From the NCBI RefSeq assembly GCF_029094525.1, contig NZ_CP119107.1, forward strand, positions 1,798,001 to 1,862,000: a stretch of DNA of 64,000 bases, in the 5' to 3' direction. Numbering within the stretch: the first letter of the stretch is position 1; the number at the start of each line of letters is the position of its first letter. This DNA is from Pullulanibacillus sp. KACC 23026. GTDB lineage: Bacteria; Bacillota; Bacilli; Bacillales; Sporolactobacillaceae. The notes under the pieces are model-generated. The model saw nothing but the letters and a program-made list of their open reading frames with translations, was not told the origin of the DNA and ran no database searches. The translations under genes and the position numbers were made by a program. This document shows, one piece after another, positions 1-7,967 of this stretch.

Positions 1-687
1 GAGGCTTTCTTTGAACGCTATGAGGCTTATTTTAGGCATAAAGCAAAAGAAATGGGGGTGCCCGCTGATCTCATTCATTACATTCCTGCCGTCAATGATT
101 ATGTCAAATTTAGTGGAGCTAGACCAATTGTTCAAACCGTAACGCCTAAGGATCGCCTTCCTCATTTTGAAGACTGGGGGATTATGGAGACACTTGGCCA
201 TGCGCAAAGTCATTATTCTCTATTAAGAGAAGCGGATGGTCTGTTTGTGGCAGGCGATGCCATTCTTGAGAGGGTGACGTCTAATGCCTTGATGGAGCCG
301 CCTTTTCAAGAGGGGGAGCCTGCTCCAAGGCCGCTCATTCAATACCGTGAAACCCTGCAAAAATCGATGGCATTACCCATTAGACAAGTTTTACCTGGTC
401 ATGGGAAGCCCTTTGAATTCACGACGTCTCTCATTTCTCGCAAATTAAGGGGGCAGGAGCGCAGGCGAGCCACGATTTTATCCATGATTTCAGATGAAGG
501 TGCCACAACCTTCGAACTCGCCAAACACTATTTTCCAGATGTCTATCTCTCCCAGATGGATCTTGTTTTATCCGAAATACAAGGGCATCTTGAGTGGTTA
601 GAAGCAGATGGGATGATTCGAGGTAAGCGAACAGAAGAAGCGGTTATTCGCTATTTTGTGAACCAACATGTATTTAAAAAGGGTTAA
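1..687 (+). CDS. MBL-fold metallo-hydrolase, C-terminal part (5' end outside window)
   Basis: The reading frame is open from base 1, so this is the 3' part of a longer gene. Visible metallo-beta-lactamase elements are a GHAQSHYSL histidine segment, the AGDAI aspartate strand and a late LPGHGKPF histidine motif, which together supply metal ligands of the fold. The first HxHxDH ligand motif must lie upstream of the window. After about residue 140 comes a helical tail resembling the winged-helix extension of the YqjP-type subfamily. A short-chain dehydrogenase follows about 85 bp downstream on the same strand, which is the yqjP-yqjQ order of Bacillus. The substrate cannot be read from the sequence; hydrolysis of a thioester or other ester is the family expectation. 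Confidence 0.85.
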   Translation, partial: EAFFERYEAYFRHKAKEMGVPADLIHYIPAVNDYVKFSGARPIVQTVTPKDRLPHFEDWGIMETLGHAQSHYSLLREADGLFVAGDAILERVTSNALMEPPFQEGEPAPRPLIQYRETLQKSMALPIRQVLPGHGKPFEFTTSLISRKLRGQERRRATILSMISDEGATTFELAKHYFPDVYLSQMDLVLSEIQGHLEWLEADGMIRGKRTEEAVIRYFVNQHVFKKG

Positions 688-772
688 TCCTGTTTAGGTT
701 GACGGGTAAATGGGTTTCTCGTTTGATTGGATAGATAGGTCTTAAATTTAAAAGGAAAGGTGAAGTGGATCA

Positions 773-1570
773 ATGAAGGCGCAACGTTTAAAAGGACAAA
801 CGGCTGTTATAACAGGGGCGTCCAGCGGTATTGGCCGGCATATGGCCCGTGAATGTGCGGCAGATGGGGCTAATGTGATCCTCATTGCCCGCTCGACAGA
901 TAAATTGGAGCGTTTAAAGAAGGAAATCTTAATGCAATTTTCTGTTAAGGTAGAGGTACATACGCTTGACATTGGCAATTTTCCCGCTGTGAAGGATTGC
1001 TTTGAAACCATTAAACTTGATCATCCTGTGATTGACATTTTGATTAATAATGCCGGTTTTGGCATCTTTGATTGGTTTGCAGAATCGAAAGTAGAGGATA
1101 TTGAAGAGATGTTTCGTGTTAATGTGCTTGGGTTAATGACGGTAACTCGTATGCTCTTGCCTAAGATGCTTCAACAAGGAAAAGGCCATATTATCAATAT
1201 AGCTTCTATAGCGGGAAAATTGGCAACGCCCAAATCATCCGTCTACTCCGCAACTAAGCATGCCGTCCTAGGGTTTACCAATGGCCTGCGGATGGAACTT
1301 GCTGGAACAGGGGTTCGAGTTACAGCGGTTAATCCAGGTCCTATCGAAACGAACTTTTTTAAAGTAGCTGATAAAGATGGCCATTATGTGAGCAAAGTCA
1401 AGCGATGGATGCTCGACCCGGAACTAGTGGCGAAGCGAGTGGTGGCAACGATCGGAACGTCGAAGCGAGAGATAAATCTGCCTTGGTCAATGGGGGCAGG
1501 GGTTAAGCTGTATCACTTAATGCCAGGATTCTTTGAACGCTTTATCGGCCCGTTTATCAATCAAAAATAA
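773..1570 (+). CDS. Short-chain dehydrogenase/reductase (YqjQ-like)
   Basis: A 265-residue classical SDR. The Rossmann cofactor motif TGASSGIG is at residues 14-21, the NNAG motif near residue 91, the catalytic Ser in NIASIAGK, and the YSATK active site (Tyr and Lys) near residue 162, followed by the PGPIETNF loop. The length and spacing are those of an intact NAD(P)-dependent oxidoreductase. It sits directly after the metallo-hydrolase, as in Bacillus yqjP-yqjQ, and its stop codon overlaps by one base an ATG of the next frame. The substrate is unknown. Confidence 0.93.
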   Translation: MKAQRLKGQTAVITGASSGIGRHMARECAADGANVILIARSTDKLERLKKEILMQFSVKVEVHTLDIGNFPAVKDCFETIKLDHPVIDILINNAGFGIFDWFAESKVEDIEEMFRVNVLGLMTVTRMLLPKMLQQGKGHIINIASIAGKLATPKSSVYSATKHAVLGFTNGLRMELAGTGVRVTAVNPGPIETNFFKVADKDGHYVSKVKRWMLDPELVAKRVVATIGTSKREINLPWSMGAGVKLYHLMPGFFERFIGPFINQK

Positions 1571-1596
1571 TGACAACAGGAAAAAGGGTGGCAAGC

Positions 1597-2115
1597 ATGC
1601 AGACACAGAACTTAACGGTCCATCAATGCACAATGGCAGACTATGAAACGGTTAAAGCGCTTTTGTATGAAACGGCCAGGTGGTTAAAAGAAAAAGAAAT
1701 GAACCAATGGCAAGACATCACAACAGGAGCTCGCGACCTCAAGATTAAAGCAGGAATTGAAGCCGGTGAAACCTTTCTTTTTTATAAGGAGGGGTGCTTA
1801 GCTGGAACAATTGTTCTTCAAGAGAAACCGGGTGAATGGGACCTTGATTTATGGAAGGAAAAATTGGAGGATGAGACTAGTTCCTTATTTATCCACCGGA
1901 TTGCGACGGACCGCCATTTTGGTGGACAAGGGATAGGCGCTGCCATGCTTGAGTGGGCTGCTGAATACGGACGGAAGCACCCAACGTTTAAGTGGCTCAG
2001 GCTCGACTGTGTCGGTCATAATGTTCGATTAAATGATTTTTATAAAAGCTGCGGCTTCACCTATGTTGGTTTATCAGACAATGGCTTCAGCCTATACGAA
2101 AAGCCGCTTATATGA
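1597..2115 (+). CDS. GNAT family N-acetyltransferase
   Basis: About 172 residues with the GNAT core. The acetyl-CoA loop is seen in the segment RIATDRHFGGQGIGAAML (R/Q-x-x-G-x-G/A signature), followed by LRLDCVGHNVRLNDFYKSCGF, the usual beta5-alpha4 region. An upstream in-frame ATG at 1570 overlaps the previous stop codon, but the ATG at 1597 is chosen because AGGGTGG precedes it at proper spacing. It is probably co-transcribed with the SDR. The acceptor substrate is unknown. Confidence 0.88.
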   Translation: MQTQNLTVHQCTMADYETVKALLYETARWLKEKEMNQWQDITTGARDLKIKAGIEAGETFLFYKEGCLAGTIVLQEKPGEWDLDLWKEKLEDETSSLFIHRIATDRHFGGQGIGAAMLEWAAEYGRKHPTFKWLRLDCVGHNVRLNDFYKSCGFTYVGLSDNGFSLYEKPLI

Positions 2116-2331
2116 TCGGCAAATAAGCGATCGATTATGAAGGGAGCTTGCGGGATAGCCTGGTCTATGGCTTTTTCCAAGAGGGGCAGCTGCATCGCTT
2201 TTGACTGCCCCAAACGTTTGCTTCCAAGCCAGTGAGTGGACCCGAGTGAGAAAACGATTTGATCTCATTTTCTATGGCTCTTCTTCATAATAGTAGTAAC
2301 GGAGACGACTATTATACAAGGAGTGAGTAGG

Positions 2332-2895
2332 TTGGCAAAGAAAGTGCTTATTGTGACGGGGGATGCTGTTGAAGCTTTAGAAGTCTATTATCCTTATTAT
2401 CGTCTGCTTGAAGCAGGGGTAGAAGCGGTCATCGCCTCACCGACAAAGAAAAAATTACAAACGGTCATCCATGATTTTGTTGGGTGGGATACCTACACGG
2501 AGAGCAAAGGATATATGCTCGAATCCCATACCTCTTTTGCGGAAGTTGATCCCACCGACTACGATGGGCTGATCATTCCGGGAGGACGCGCTCCTGAGTA
2601 CATTCGCCTAGATTCGAATCTGCAAAACATTGTCGCTCATTTTTTTGAGGCAGAGAAGCCCGTTGGAGCCATTTGTCATGCTGTTCTAGTTCTCGCTGCT
2701 TTAAAAAATAAGGCTTATTTTGAAGGAACAACCATGACGGCTTATACAGCCTGCCGTCCGGATGTTGAAGGACTGGGAGCTACTTATGCTGAAGACACCC
2801 TGCATGTGGAAGCCAATCTCGTTTCTGGTCATGCGTGGCCCGATCTTCCCGGTTTTATGAGAGAATTTCTCAAGCTGCTGGAGAGTTCGAAGTGA
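2332..2895 (+). CDS. DJ-1/PfpI family protein
   Basis: About 187 residues of the class I glutamine amidotransferase-like fold. The nucleophile elbow is GAICHAVLVLAA, with the Cys-His pair typical of DJ-1/PfpI proteins, and the preceding strand carries the conserved glycine-rich LIIPGGRAPEYIR. Members act as chaperone/deglycase or amidase-like enzymes; no specific activity can be assigned. Start choice: a GTG at 2323 overlaps the ribosome binding site AAGGAG (2318-2323), whereas a TTG at 2332 lies 8 bases after it, so TTG is preferred. A stem-loop terminator follows at 3046. Confidence 0.9.
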   Translation: MAKKVLIVTGDAVEALEVYYPYYRLLEAGVEAVIASPTKKKLQTVIHDFVGWDTYTESKGYMLESHTSFAEVDPTDYDGLIIPGGRAPEYIRLDSNLQNIVAHFFEAEKPVGAICHAVLVLAALKNKAYFEGTTMTAYTACRPDVEGLGATYAEDTLHVEANLVSGHAWPDLPGFMREFLKLLESSK

Positions 2896-3045
2896 GAGCA
2901 GGGTTACTTCACCCACATCTTGAAACAGGCTGATTTTCAGTACGCGTCCATTTTTTGGGCAAGATTAACTAGTTAATCTAAGTTCAATATTGTTCACAAA
3001 ATCTCTTTTATCACATATTGCCATAAAATTGGGGCTTATCGCACA

Positions 3046-3071
3046 AAAAGGCGAAAAGCCTTATTTTTATT
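3046..3071 (+). terminator. Likely intrinsic terminator after the DJ-1/PfpI gene
   Basis: AAGGC-gaaaa-GCCTT stem followed by ATTTTTATT. The stem is short (5 bp), but the U-rich tail and placement 150 bp after the stop codon support it. The rest of 2896-3200 is AT-rich with no coding signal. Confidence 0.55.
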
Positions 3072-3226
3072 GAACTTTTTAATAAAAATAGGTGCCTGTT
3101 TGGAATGTGACCCCTTGCAATCTGAATAAATAAGAGTTAAAATGTGAACAAATAGTGAATAGAATGTGACGAAAAGTTGAAAACTAATTCTTGTAATCTT
3201 GACAAATAAAGCCAGAGGTGATTTTC

Positions 3227-3466
3227 ATGATGAGGGTAATCAATTACTTAAGTAGTGTAGAAGCGGGTCTCGGTATTTTGATGGCCATTGTTCTTCCTCA
3301 TACGATTGGTTATGTATTCGGCGGCGGTCTCATCCTCGGTGCTGTATTTACCTTCTTTATCGGTTTGGGGCTCAACATGATGGCTACCTTTAATGATCGC
3401 CAAAAAGGCCATGACACAACCGCACAAATTCAACAGCCCGTTGAAAGCATTAACAAAGGAATCTGA
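3227..3466 (+). CDS. Small membrane protein of unknown function
   Basis: A 79-residue protein with two hydrophobic segments, approximately GLGILMAIVLPHTIGYVF and GLILGAVFTFFIGLGLNMMA, and a short polar tail rich in Gln and Lys. The ATG at 3227 is preceded by AGAGGTG; a GTG inside that Shine-Dalgarno sequence is a less likely start. I do not recognise the family. It stands alone between a terminator and a repeat region, and a strong terminator lies beyond the repeats at 3707. Confidence 0.6.
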   Translation: MMRVINYLSSVEAGLGILMAIVLPHTIGYVFGGGLILGAVFTFFIGLGLNMMATFNDRQKGHDTTAQIQQPVESINKGI

Positions 3467-3534
3467 AAACGAAGCCAGCGATCCACCCACATGGACCGTT
3501 GGTTTTTTTGTGGCTTAAGAAATGAGAGGCTAGC

Positions 3535-3700
3535 GGCATGCCCACCATTTTGGCTTGCGCAGCGCCCAATTTCGTGTGAAAGTGCAGTTTGCCCACCATT
3601 TTCGCTCCGCACTTGCCTCAATTTAGTGTATTGGAGCCTCCATCCCACGCTTGGGGCCCGCTCACGCAACACCTCGATTTGGTGTGTGGAGGCTCCGAAC
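3535..3700 (-). repeat. Palindromic repeat locus 1 (51-bp type, plus one 52-bp-type unit)
   Basis: Read on the minus strand, this contains two copies of the AAAATGGTGGGCA core exactly 51 bp apart (CCCACCATTT at 3541 and 3592 on plus). They are followed at about 3627-3700 by segments related to the 52-bp repeat of the 28.6-29.0 kb array (TGTATTGGAGCCTCCATC and GGTGTGTGGAGGCTCC). It is intergenic. Spurious open frames cross it on both strands because the units lack stop codons; none has a credible start or known similarity. Confidence 0.75.
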
Positions 3701-3706
3701 GCACAT

Positions 3707-3735
3707 AAAGGGCTCCTGAAATCAGGAGCCCTTTT
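3707..3735 (+). terminator. Strong intrinsic terminator
   Basis: AAAGGGCTCCTGA / TCAGGAGCCCTTT perfect inverted repeat with a two-base centre and trailing T residues. It probably ends transcripts entering from the small membrane protein gene through the repeat locus. Confidence 0.8.
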
Positions 3736-3987
3736 AATAAATGGTTTCACAAGGAGGGGATTGGGGGTGCTAATTTTATAGGATAAACCGTGCAAGGTTG
3801 TTGTGTTCTTGCTCAGGATCTGAAGCATCTTGGTCCTGCCGGTGGATGTTTCAACGTGTTTGGCTGATTAGGGTGAACCCGAGGCGTGCCCCCAAAGGAT
3901 TATGCCTCGGGCAGCGGGTTAGTAAGTTTGACACCGTAGAAAAAGCCCTGTCCTCTTTTCATTCTATTAGAGTGTGGCTGGCCAAGT
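3736..3987. other. Intergenic stretch, no gene recognised
   Basis: No convincing coding frame. The only structure seen is a perfect 8-bp inverted repeat CCCGAGGC / GCCTCGGG at 3878-3911 with an 18-base loop and no adjoining T-run. Confidence 0.5.
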
Positions 3988-4395
3988 CTAAGACACTTTG
4001 ATTGTTCGGCCAAAAGGGACTTTGGGAACATAGGTGTCCGGGACAAGCCAGACTACTTGATAGCCGACTTCTAAGTTCTCATAAAAGTAGCCGGTAACGT
4101 CCGTGATATAAAAGAGGACATCGATTTGCTCTTTTTCCGCCCACTCGAGCACATCTGTATAGGACGATTTCCCGTGTGTATACCACTTGAGCGTCGCTTC
4201 GTTAATAGGGGAGACGTCTCTTAATTTATAATCGGCCTGGACGAGGAGGGTGTCCGGCTTCACTTCCTTAAATAACTGGATGATATTTTGAATAAGCGAG
4301 GTTTTCGTTTCGTTCGTTGACGTATCAATGGCAAGCGCCACTTTTTTCTCTTGATTTTCCTTGATTTTGGTTAAAACTGCATGATGCCACTTCAT
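3988..4395 (-). CDS. Stand-alone VWA-like (DUF2201-type) domain protein
   Basis: A 135-residue protein matching only the C-terminal von Willebrand A-like domain of COG3864/DUF2201 proteins, which are normally about 400 residues long. Family landmarks are VALAIDTSTN (a weak MIDAS, usually IDTSGS), the DTLLVQADYKL strand, the acidic DVLFYITDVTGYF strand and the terminal VVWLVPDTY...PFGRTIKVS. The start is supported by AGGAGAGG nine bases upstream, so this looks like a translated gene rather than a simple tail fragment. The metal site is degraded: the second Ser is replaced by Asn. It is either a remnant kept as a small gene or a true single-domain variant. Confidence 0.6.
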   Translation of the reverse strand: MKWHHAVLTKIKENQEKKVALAIDTSTNETKTSLIQNIIQLFKEVKPDTLLVQADYKLRDVSPINEATLKWYTHGKSSYTDVLEWAEKEQIDVLFYITDVTGYFYENLEVGYQVVWLVPDTYVPKVPFGRTIKVS

Positions 4396-4511
4396 CGGAT
4401 GTCCCCTCTCCTGTTGGATGAAAAGCGCCTTGTTAGTATATAACCAGCAAAGTAAACTATTCAGAATAAAGCTTGGAATAACGGGGAGCCATCAGGATGG
4501 TCCTTGACTTT

Positions 4512-4862
4512 TTACGGTTGAAGTGACAGCTCTAAAATAGAGTGAAGCTCAATCCATTTAGGTTCGCCATCTTCTGTCATAAATTTCAATTGCTTTTGTC
4601 TAGAATTTAAAGCCAAAATGCGTCCATACCAGACCTCGTTCTGATAGGGGTTAAAAAGGGTTAAGGCAATATTGGACTGAGTATCAAAGGCTTGCAGCAG
4701 AGCCCGGTCCAATTGTTCCCGTTCTTGTTCATCTAAAACGGGAAGGCTATTTTTTCTCAAGTCACGGCGGTGCTCTAAAAATTGTTCCCTGTGTTCGGGG
4801 AGCATCATTCGGCTGGACTCCCACATTAGATTAGATCCGGGTGTCAGTTTGTTTCGTTTCAT
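4512..4862 (-). CDS. YolD-like family protein (YqjX type)
   Basis: A 116-residue YolD-like protein. It has the family pattern NKLTPGSNLMWESSRMMLPEHR at the N-terminus and a C-terminal beta barrel with VWYGRILALNSRQKQLKFM. The inner ATG at 4862 is used because AGGAGAG lies 8 bases before it; the ATG at 4868 is too close. It lies 55 bp downstream of the Y-family polymerase on the same strand, the yqjW-yqjX arrangement of Bacillus, so both should be induced together by DNA damage. YolD-like proteins have been proposed to be functional counterparts of UmuD for this polymerase class. Confidence 0.88.
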   Translation of the reverse strand: MKRNKLTPGSNLMWESSRMMLPEHREQFLEHRRDLRKNSLPVLDEQEREQLDRALLQAFDTQSNIALTLFNPYQNEVWYGRILALNSRQKQLKFMTEDGEPKWIELHSILELSLQP

Positions 4863-4917
4863 CCTCATTTCTCTCCTAAATCCTAATCTTTTGGCTTTCT
4901 CCTAAAATCTAATGGTT

Positions 4918-6150
4918 CTATTTATAATGTCCGCCAATTTTTTTGGAGCGTTCAAAGGCCTGACCCGCTGCAAGCAGAGAGGCTGCGCGGACTAAAGTGG
5001 CACTGCCGTATTTGGCGTTGATTATATCCATGGCCTTTCCCAGCTTTTCTTTTTTTATAGGGGAGTCAAACAGCCGGAGTTGGTATTGATCGGCCGGCTG
5101 GAGGTCGGACAGCGTCACACCTAAGCTTCGAACGGGCAGACCGTCCCAATGACGTTTAAAAAGATCAAGTGCCGGTTTGTAAATATCGGTCCCAAAGTTG
5201 GTTGGAAAGGGCAGTTTCATTTGCCGATAAAAGCCTGTTGGATGATCGAAGTCAATGCCTCTTACGCCAACAGAAAGGGTGTACCCCTGGTAATTTTTTG
5301 CTCGGCAGCGACGGGCGACCTCTTCAGACAGTTCAAGTAAGACAACATGAATCTCTTCAAGTGTTTTATAGTCTCGGGGCAGGGTCATATGATGGCCAAT
5401 TGCTTTTTGGGTATCATGAGTTTGGACGGTTACTCGTGAATGATCAATACCGTTCGCGGTCAGCCAAAGGACCTCTCCATTAATCCCCCAACGCTTTTTT
5501 AGCCGCTCCAATGGGAATTCCGCCAAATGACCAATCGTCCGTATCCCCATTCGCCGGAGATGCTCGGTCATCCGCGAACCCACCCCAAACATTTTATGAA
5601 TCGGCAGCCTCCATAAGGTTTCCTTTAAATTCGTTTGATCTAATTGAAAAATACCCGTTGCATTTTTCTTAGCAAAGTTATCGCATGCCATTTTAGCCAA
5701 AATTTTGTTAGGTCCGATTCCCACCCGGCTATAGACATGCGTCTCCTTCAAAATGGCGTTTTGAATTTTGTGAGCGATTTCCCGTGGAGGGCCAAAAAGT
5801 TTTTGGCTTCCCGTTACGTCTAAAAATTGCTCATCAATGGAATAAGGTTCTACCAAATCTGTGAATCGTTCAAAAATCTTAGTGATTTCGAGTGACATTT
5901 CGATATACCGTTGCATGCGCGGTCGAACAATGACGGCTTGAGGGCATTTAGCTTGGGCCTGCCATAAGGCCTCAGCTGTTTTGACCCCGTATTTCTTTGC
6001 CAGTGGGCACGCCGCAAGGATGATGCCGCTTCGCCTTTCAGGATCTCCTGATACAATGACGGGTCGGTCGCGAATTTCTGGATGATCGGCCTTTTCAACG
6101 GAGGCATAAAAGGACTGCATATCAATAAGAAAAACGATACGCTCTTGCAC
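4918..6150 (-). CDS. yqjW: Y-family DNA polymerase (YqjW/UvrX type, PolY2-like)
   Basis: About 410 residues of an error-prone translesion polymerase. It shows the N-terminal catalytic FLIDMQSFYASVEK (Asp metal ligand), RRSGIILAACPLAKKYG, the second catalytic motif YSIDEQFLDVTGSQKLFG (Asp-Glu), the helix-hairpin-helix FGVGSRMTEHLRRMGI and the little-finger region. It ends RAASLLAAGQAFERSKKIGGHYK, as in B. subtilis YqjW. A GTG at 6150 has GGGTGG spaced correctly; a GTG at 6159 is alternative. Two LexA-type boxes surround the promoter, so this gene and the YolD gene downstream form an SOS operon. Confidence 0.95.
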   Translation of the reverse strand: MQERIVFLIDMQSFYASVEKADHPEIRDRPVIVSGDPERRSGIILAACPLAKKYGVKTAEALWQAQAKCPQAVIVRPRMQRYIEMSLEITKIFERFTDLVEPYSIDEQFLDVTGSQKLFGPPREIAHKIQNAILKETHVYSRVGIGPNKILAKMACDNFAKKNATGIFQLDQTNLKETLWRLPIHKMFGVGSRMTEHLRRMGIRTIGHLAEFPLERLKKRWGINGEVLWLTANGIDHSRVTVQTHDTQKAIGHHMTLPRDYKTLEEIHVVLLELSEEVARRCRAKNYQGYTLSVGVRGIDFDHPTGFYRQMKLPFPTNFGTDIYKPALDLFKRHWDGLPVRSLGVTLSDLQPADQYQLRLFDSPIKKEKLGKAMDIINAKYGSATLVRAASLLAAGQAFERSKKIGGHYK

Positions 6151-6175
6151 CCCTACCACCCTTTCTTACGATAAG

Positions 6176-6189
6176 CGAACGTATGTTTC
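6176..6189. promoter_or_regulatory. LexA (SOS) box 1
   Basis: CGAACGTATGTTTC matches the Bacillus SOS consensus CGAACRNRYGTTYG at all but the last base. It lies between the -10 and the start codon of the Y-family polymerase. Confidence 0.85.
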
Positions 6190-6195
6190 TTTTTT

Positions 6196-6224
6196 ATTAT
6201 ATGCGAAAATATGTTCGTTATTCA
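6196..6224 (-). promoter_or_regulatory. Promoter of the yqjW-yolD operon
   Basis: On the minus strand, TATAAT at 6201-6196 with a weak -35 (TGAATA, 6224-6219) at 17 bp. One LexA box fills the spacer and another lies just downstream. Confidence 0.55.
6204..6217. promoter_or_regulatory. LexA (SOS) box 2
   Basis: CGAAAATATGTTCG matches the Bacillus SOS consensus at all but one base (A for C at position 5). It lies between the -35 and -10 of the polymerase promoter, 28 bp from box 1 centre to centre. Confidence 0.85.
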
Positions 6225-6371
6225 ATGGAAAAAGATGTTTATTAGAAAATAGTGGGGGCAACTTCTTCAAGTCGCCATTTTTTTCAGTAGAGGTTGGCCT
6301 TTAGAAGGTCATTTTTCATAAAAAGTAAGGTTTATGTTCATCCTTAAAATAGACATCATGTAAAGAATTGG

Positions 6372-7967
6372 ATGATTAAAATGAGTTGGATGAAGACCTT
6401 ATTAGGCTTAGGCAAGGGCTCTAAAAAACAACAGGATCTGCAATCGGTAGAGAAAAGAACGCCTTATAAGGGAAATCTGGATGAGGCGATTGCGTATATA
6501 AAAAAAATACTAAAAGATAATGATGATTTGGAAGATCGTCCGCTTAGGCTCGCGGGAAAACGGGCCAGTATGATTTTTATTCAAACGATCGTTGAGAAAC
6601 AGCAGTTGATGTACATCATTCAAAAATTGCAAAACTTTCATCAGGCTAATGCGGGCATTCCTTTTACCAGAGAGCTTGTGACGGAACATGTGAATTCGGT
6701 CAGCGCCAAGGAATGCGATACGTTGGAAGAGGCTATCACGAATATTCTTGCTGGCCTTACCGTTCTTTTTATTGAGGGTGAAGACAAAATTGTTGTCTTA
6801 AACACTATTTCAATTCCGAAGCGGACACCGGAGAAGCCAGACATTGAAACCTCCACACGGGGAACGCAAATCGGATTGGTCGAAAATGGTGAAGATAATA
6901 TCGCGTTAATCCGAAGCCGGATTAAAGACCCCTCTCTTAAAGTGAAAAAATTTACGGTGGGGAAGCGAAGTTGCACGTCTGTTTATCTTTGTTATATGGA
7001 TAGTGTTGCTAATCCGGTAGCGGTAGAAACGGCGAAACAGCGGATTCAAGCGATTGATGTGGATATGGTCAACCAATCAAGCGATGTGGAAATGCGGATA
7101 AAGGATATGCATTATACACCGTTTCCGTTAACCCGACCGACTTCACGGGTTGATAACATCTCAAAAGAAATTGGCCAAGGTAAGTTTGCTATTGTGGTAG
7201 ACGGAGATCCGACAGCGGTGCTTGCCCCCGCTACTTTACAGGATTTTTATCAAACGATGGAAGACTATGGCCGAACCTTTTGGGAGGCTTCCTTTATCCG
7301 TTGGCTGCGTGTTATTTCATTTATCATTGCGCTTTTGCTTCCAAGTCTGTATGTGGCTTTAACCGAGTACAATCCTGAGTTCTTGCCACTGACGTTAAGC
7401 TTGCGCATTGCAGAGTCCCGGGCAGGGGTTCCGTTTCCGGCCGTAATTGAGGTTTTCATGATGGAGCTTATTATTGAAATCCTACGCGAGGCAACGCTCC
7501 GAATGCCTAGTCAAATGGGTCAAACCATTGGCATTGTTGGCGGTTTAGTTATCGGTCAAGCCACTGTTGCTGCTGGACTTGTCAGCAATATTCTCATTGT
7601 CATTATAGCTTCTACCGCCGTTGCGAGTTTCGTGCCGCCAAGCTACGAAATCGCTCAAACATGGCGTCTATGTAAATATTTTGTTTTTTTATGTACCTGT
7701 TTGTTAGGGTTTTACGGGATGCTTCTTTCTAATATTGTCCTTCTCTACCATGTGGCTTCCCTGAAATCTTTCGGGGTCGATTATCTGGCACCGCTTGGAG
7801 GACGTTATTTTAAGGATTGGAGCGATACGTTTATCCGCCTGCCGCTTTGGAGATTGACGGGGCGATCTGATAGTAATCATCCGAAGCAAGATAAACGAGC
7901 TGATACTTACAAGGATCCCCTTCCTCATCCTGAACTGAATAAGCCAGAGGAGGAGTGGAATGACTAA
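6372..7967 (+). CDS. GerA-family spore germination receptor, A subunit
   Basis: A 531-residue GerAA-type protein. A large hydrophilic N-terminal region (to about residue 300) contains the family segments LFIEGEDKIVVLNT, RGTQIGLVENGEDNIALIRSRIKDPSLK and PFPLTRPTSRVDNISKEIGQGKFAIVVDGDP. A membrane region of several helices follows (residues ~310-470), containing RMPSQMGQTIGIVGGLVIGQA. It sits in the inner spore membrane and takes part in nutrient sensing with the C and B subunits. No strong ribosome binding site is seen before either ATG (6372 or 6381). The 3' end overlaps the GerC gene by 8 bases. Confidence 0.95.
   Translation: MIKMSWMKTLLGLGKGSKKQQDLQSVEKRTPYKGNLDEAIAYIKKILKDNDDLEDRPLRLAGKRASMIFIQTIVEKQQLMYIIQKLQNFHQANAGIPFTRELVTEHVNSVSAKECDTLEEAITNILAGLTVLFIEGEDKIVVLNTISIPKRTPEKPDIETSTRGTQIGLVENGEDNIALIRSRIKDPSLKVKKFTVGKRSCTSVYLCYMDSVANPVAVETAKQRIQAIDVDMVNQSSDVEMRIKDMHYTPFPLTRPTSRVDNISKEIGQGKFAIVVDGDPTAVLAPATLQDFYQTMEDYGRTFWEASFIRWLRVISFIIALLLPSLYVALTEYNPEFLPLTLSLRIAESRAGVPFPAVIEVFMMELIIEILREATLRMPSQMGQTIGIVGGLVIGQATVAAGLVSNILIVIIASTAVASFVPPSYEIAQTWRLCKYFVFLCTCLLGFYGMLLSNIVLLYHVASLKSFGVDYLAPLGGRYFKDWSDTFIRLPLWRLTGRSDSNHPKQDKRADTYKDPLPHPELNKPEEEWND

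Noticed and set aside
3491-3828. Overlapping open frames of 96 and 132 codons on opposite strands
   Set aside because: They run through repeat locus 1 and a terminator; no translation signals.
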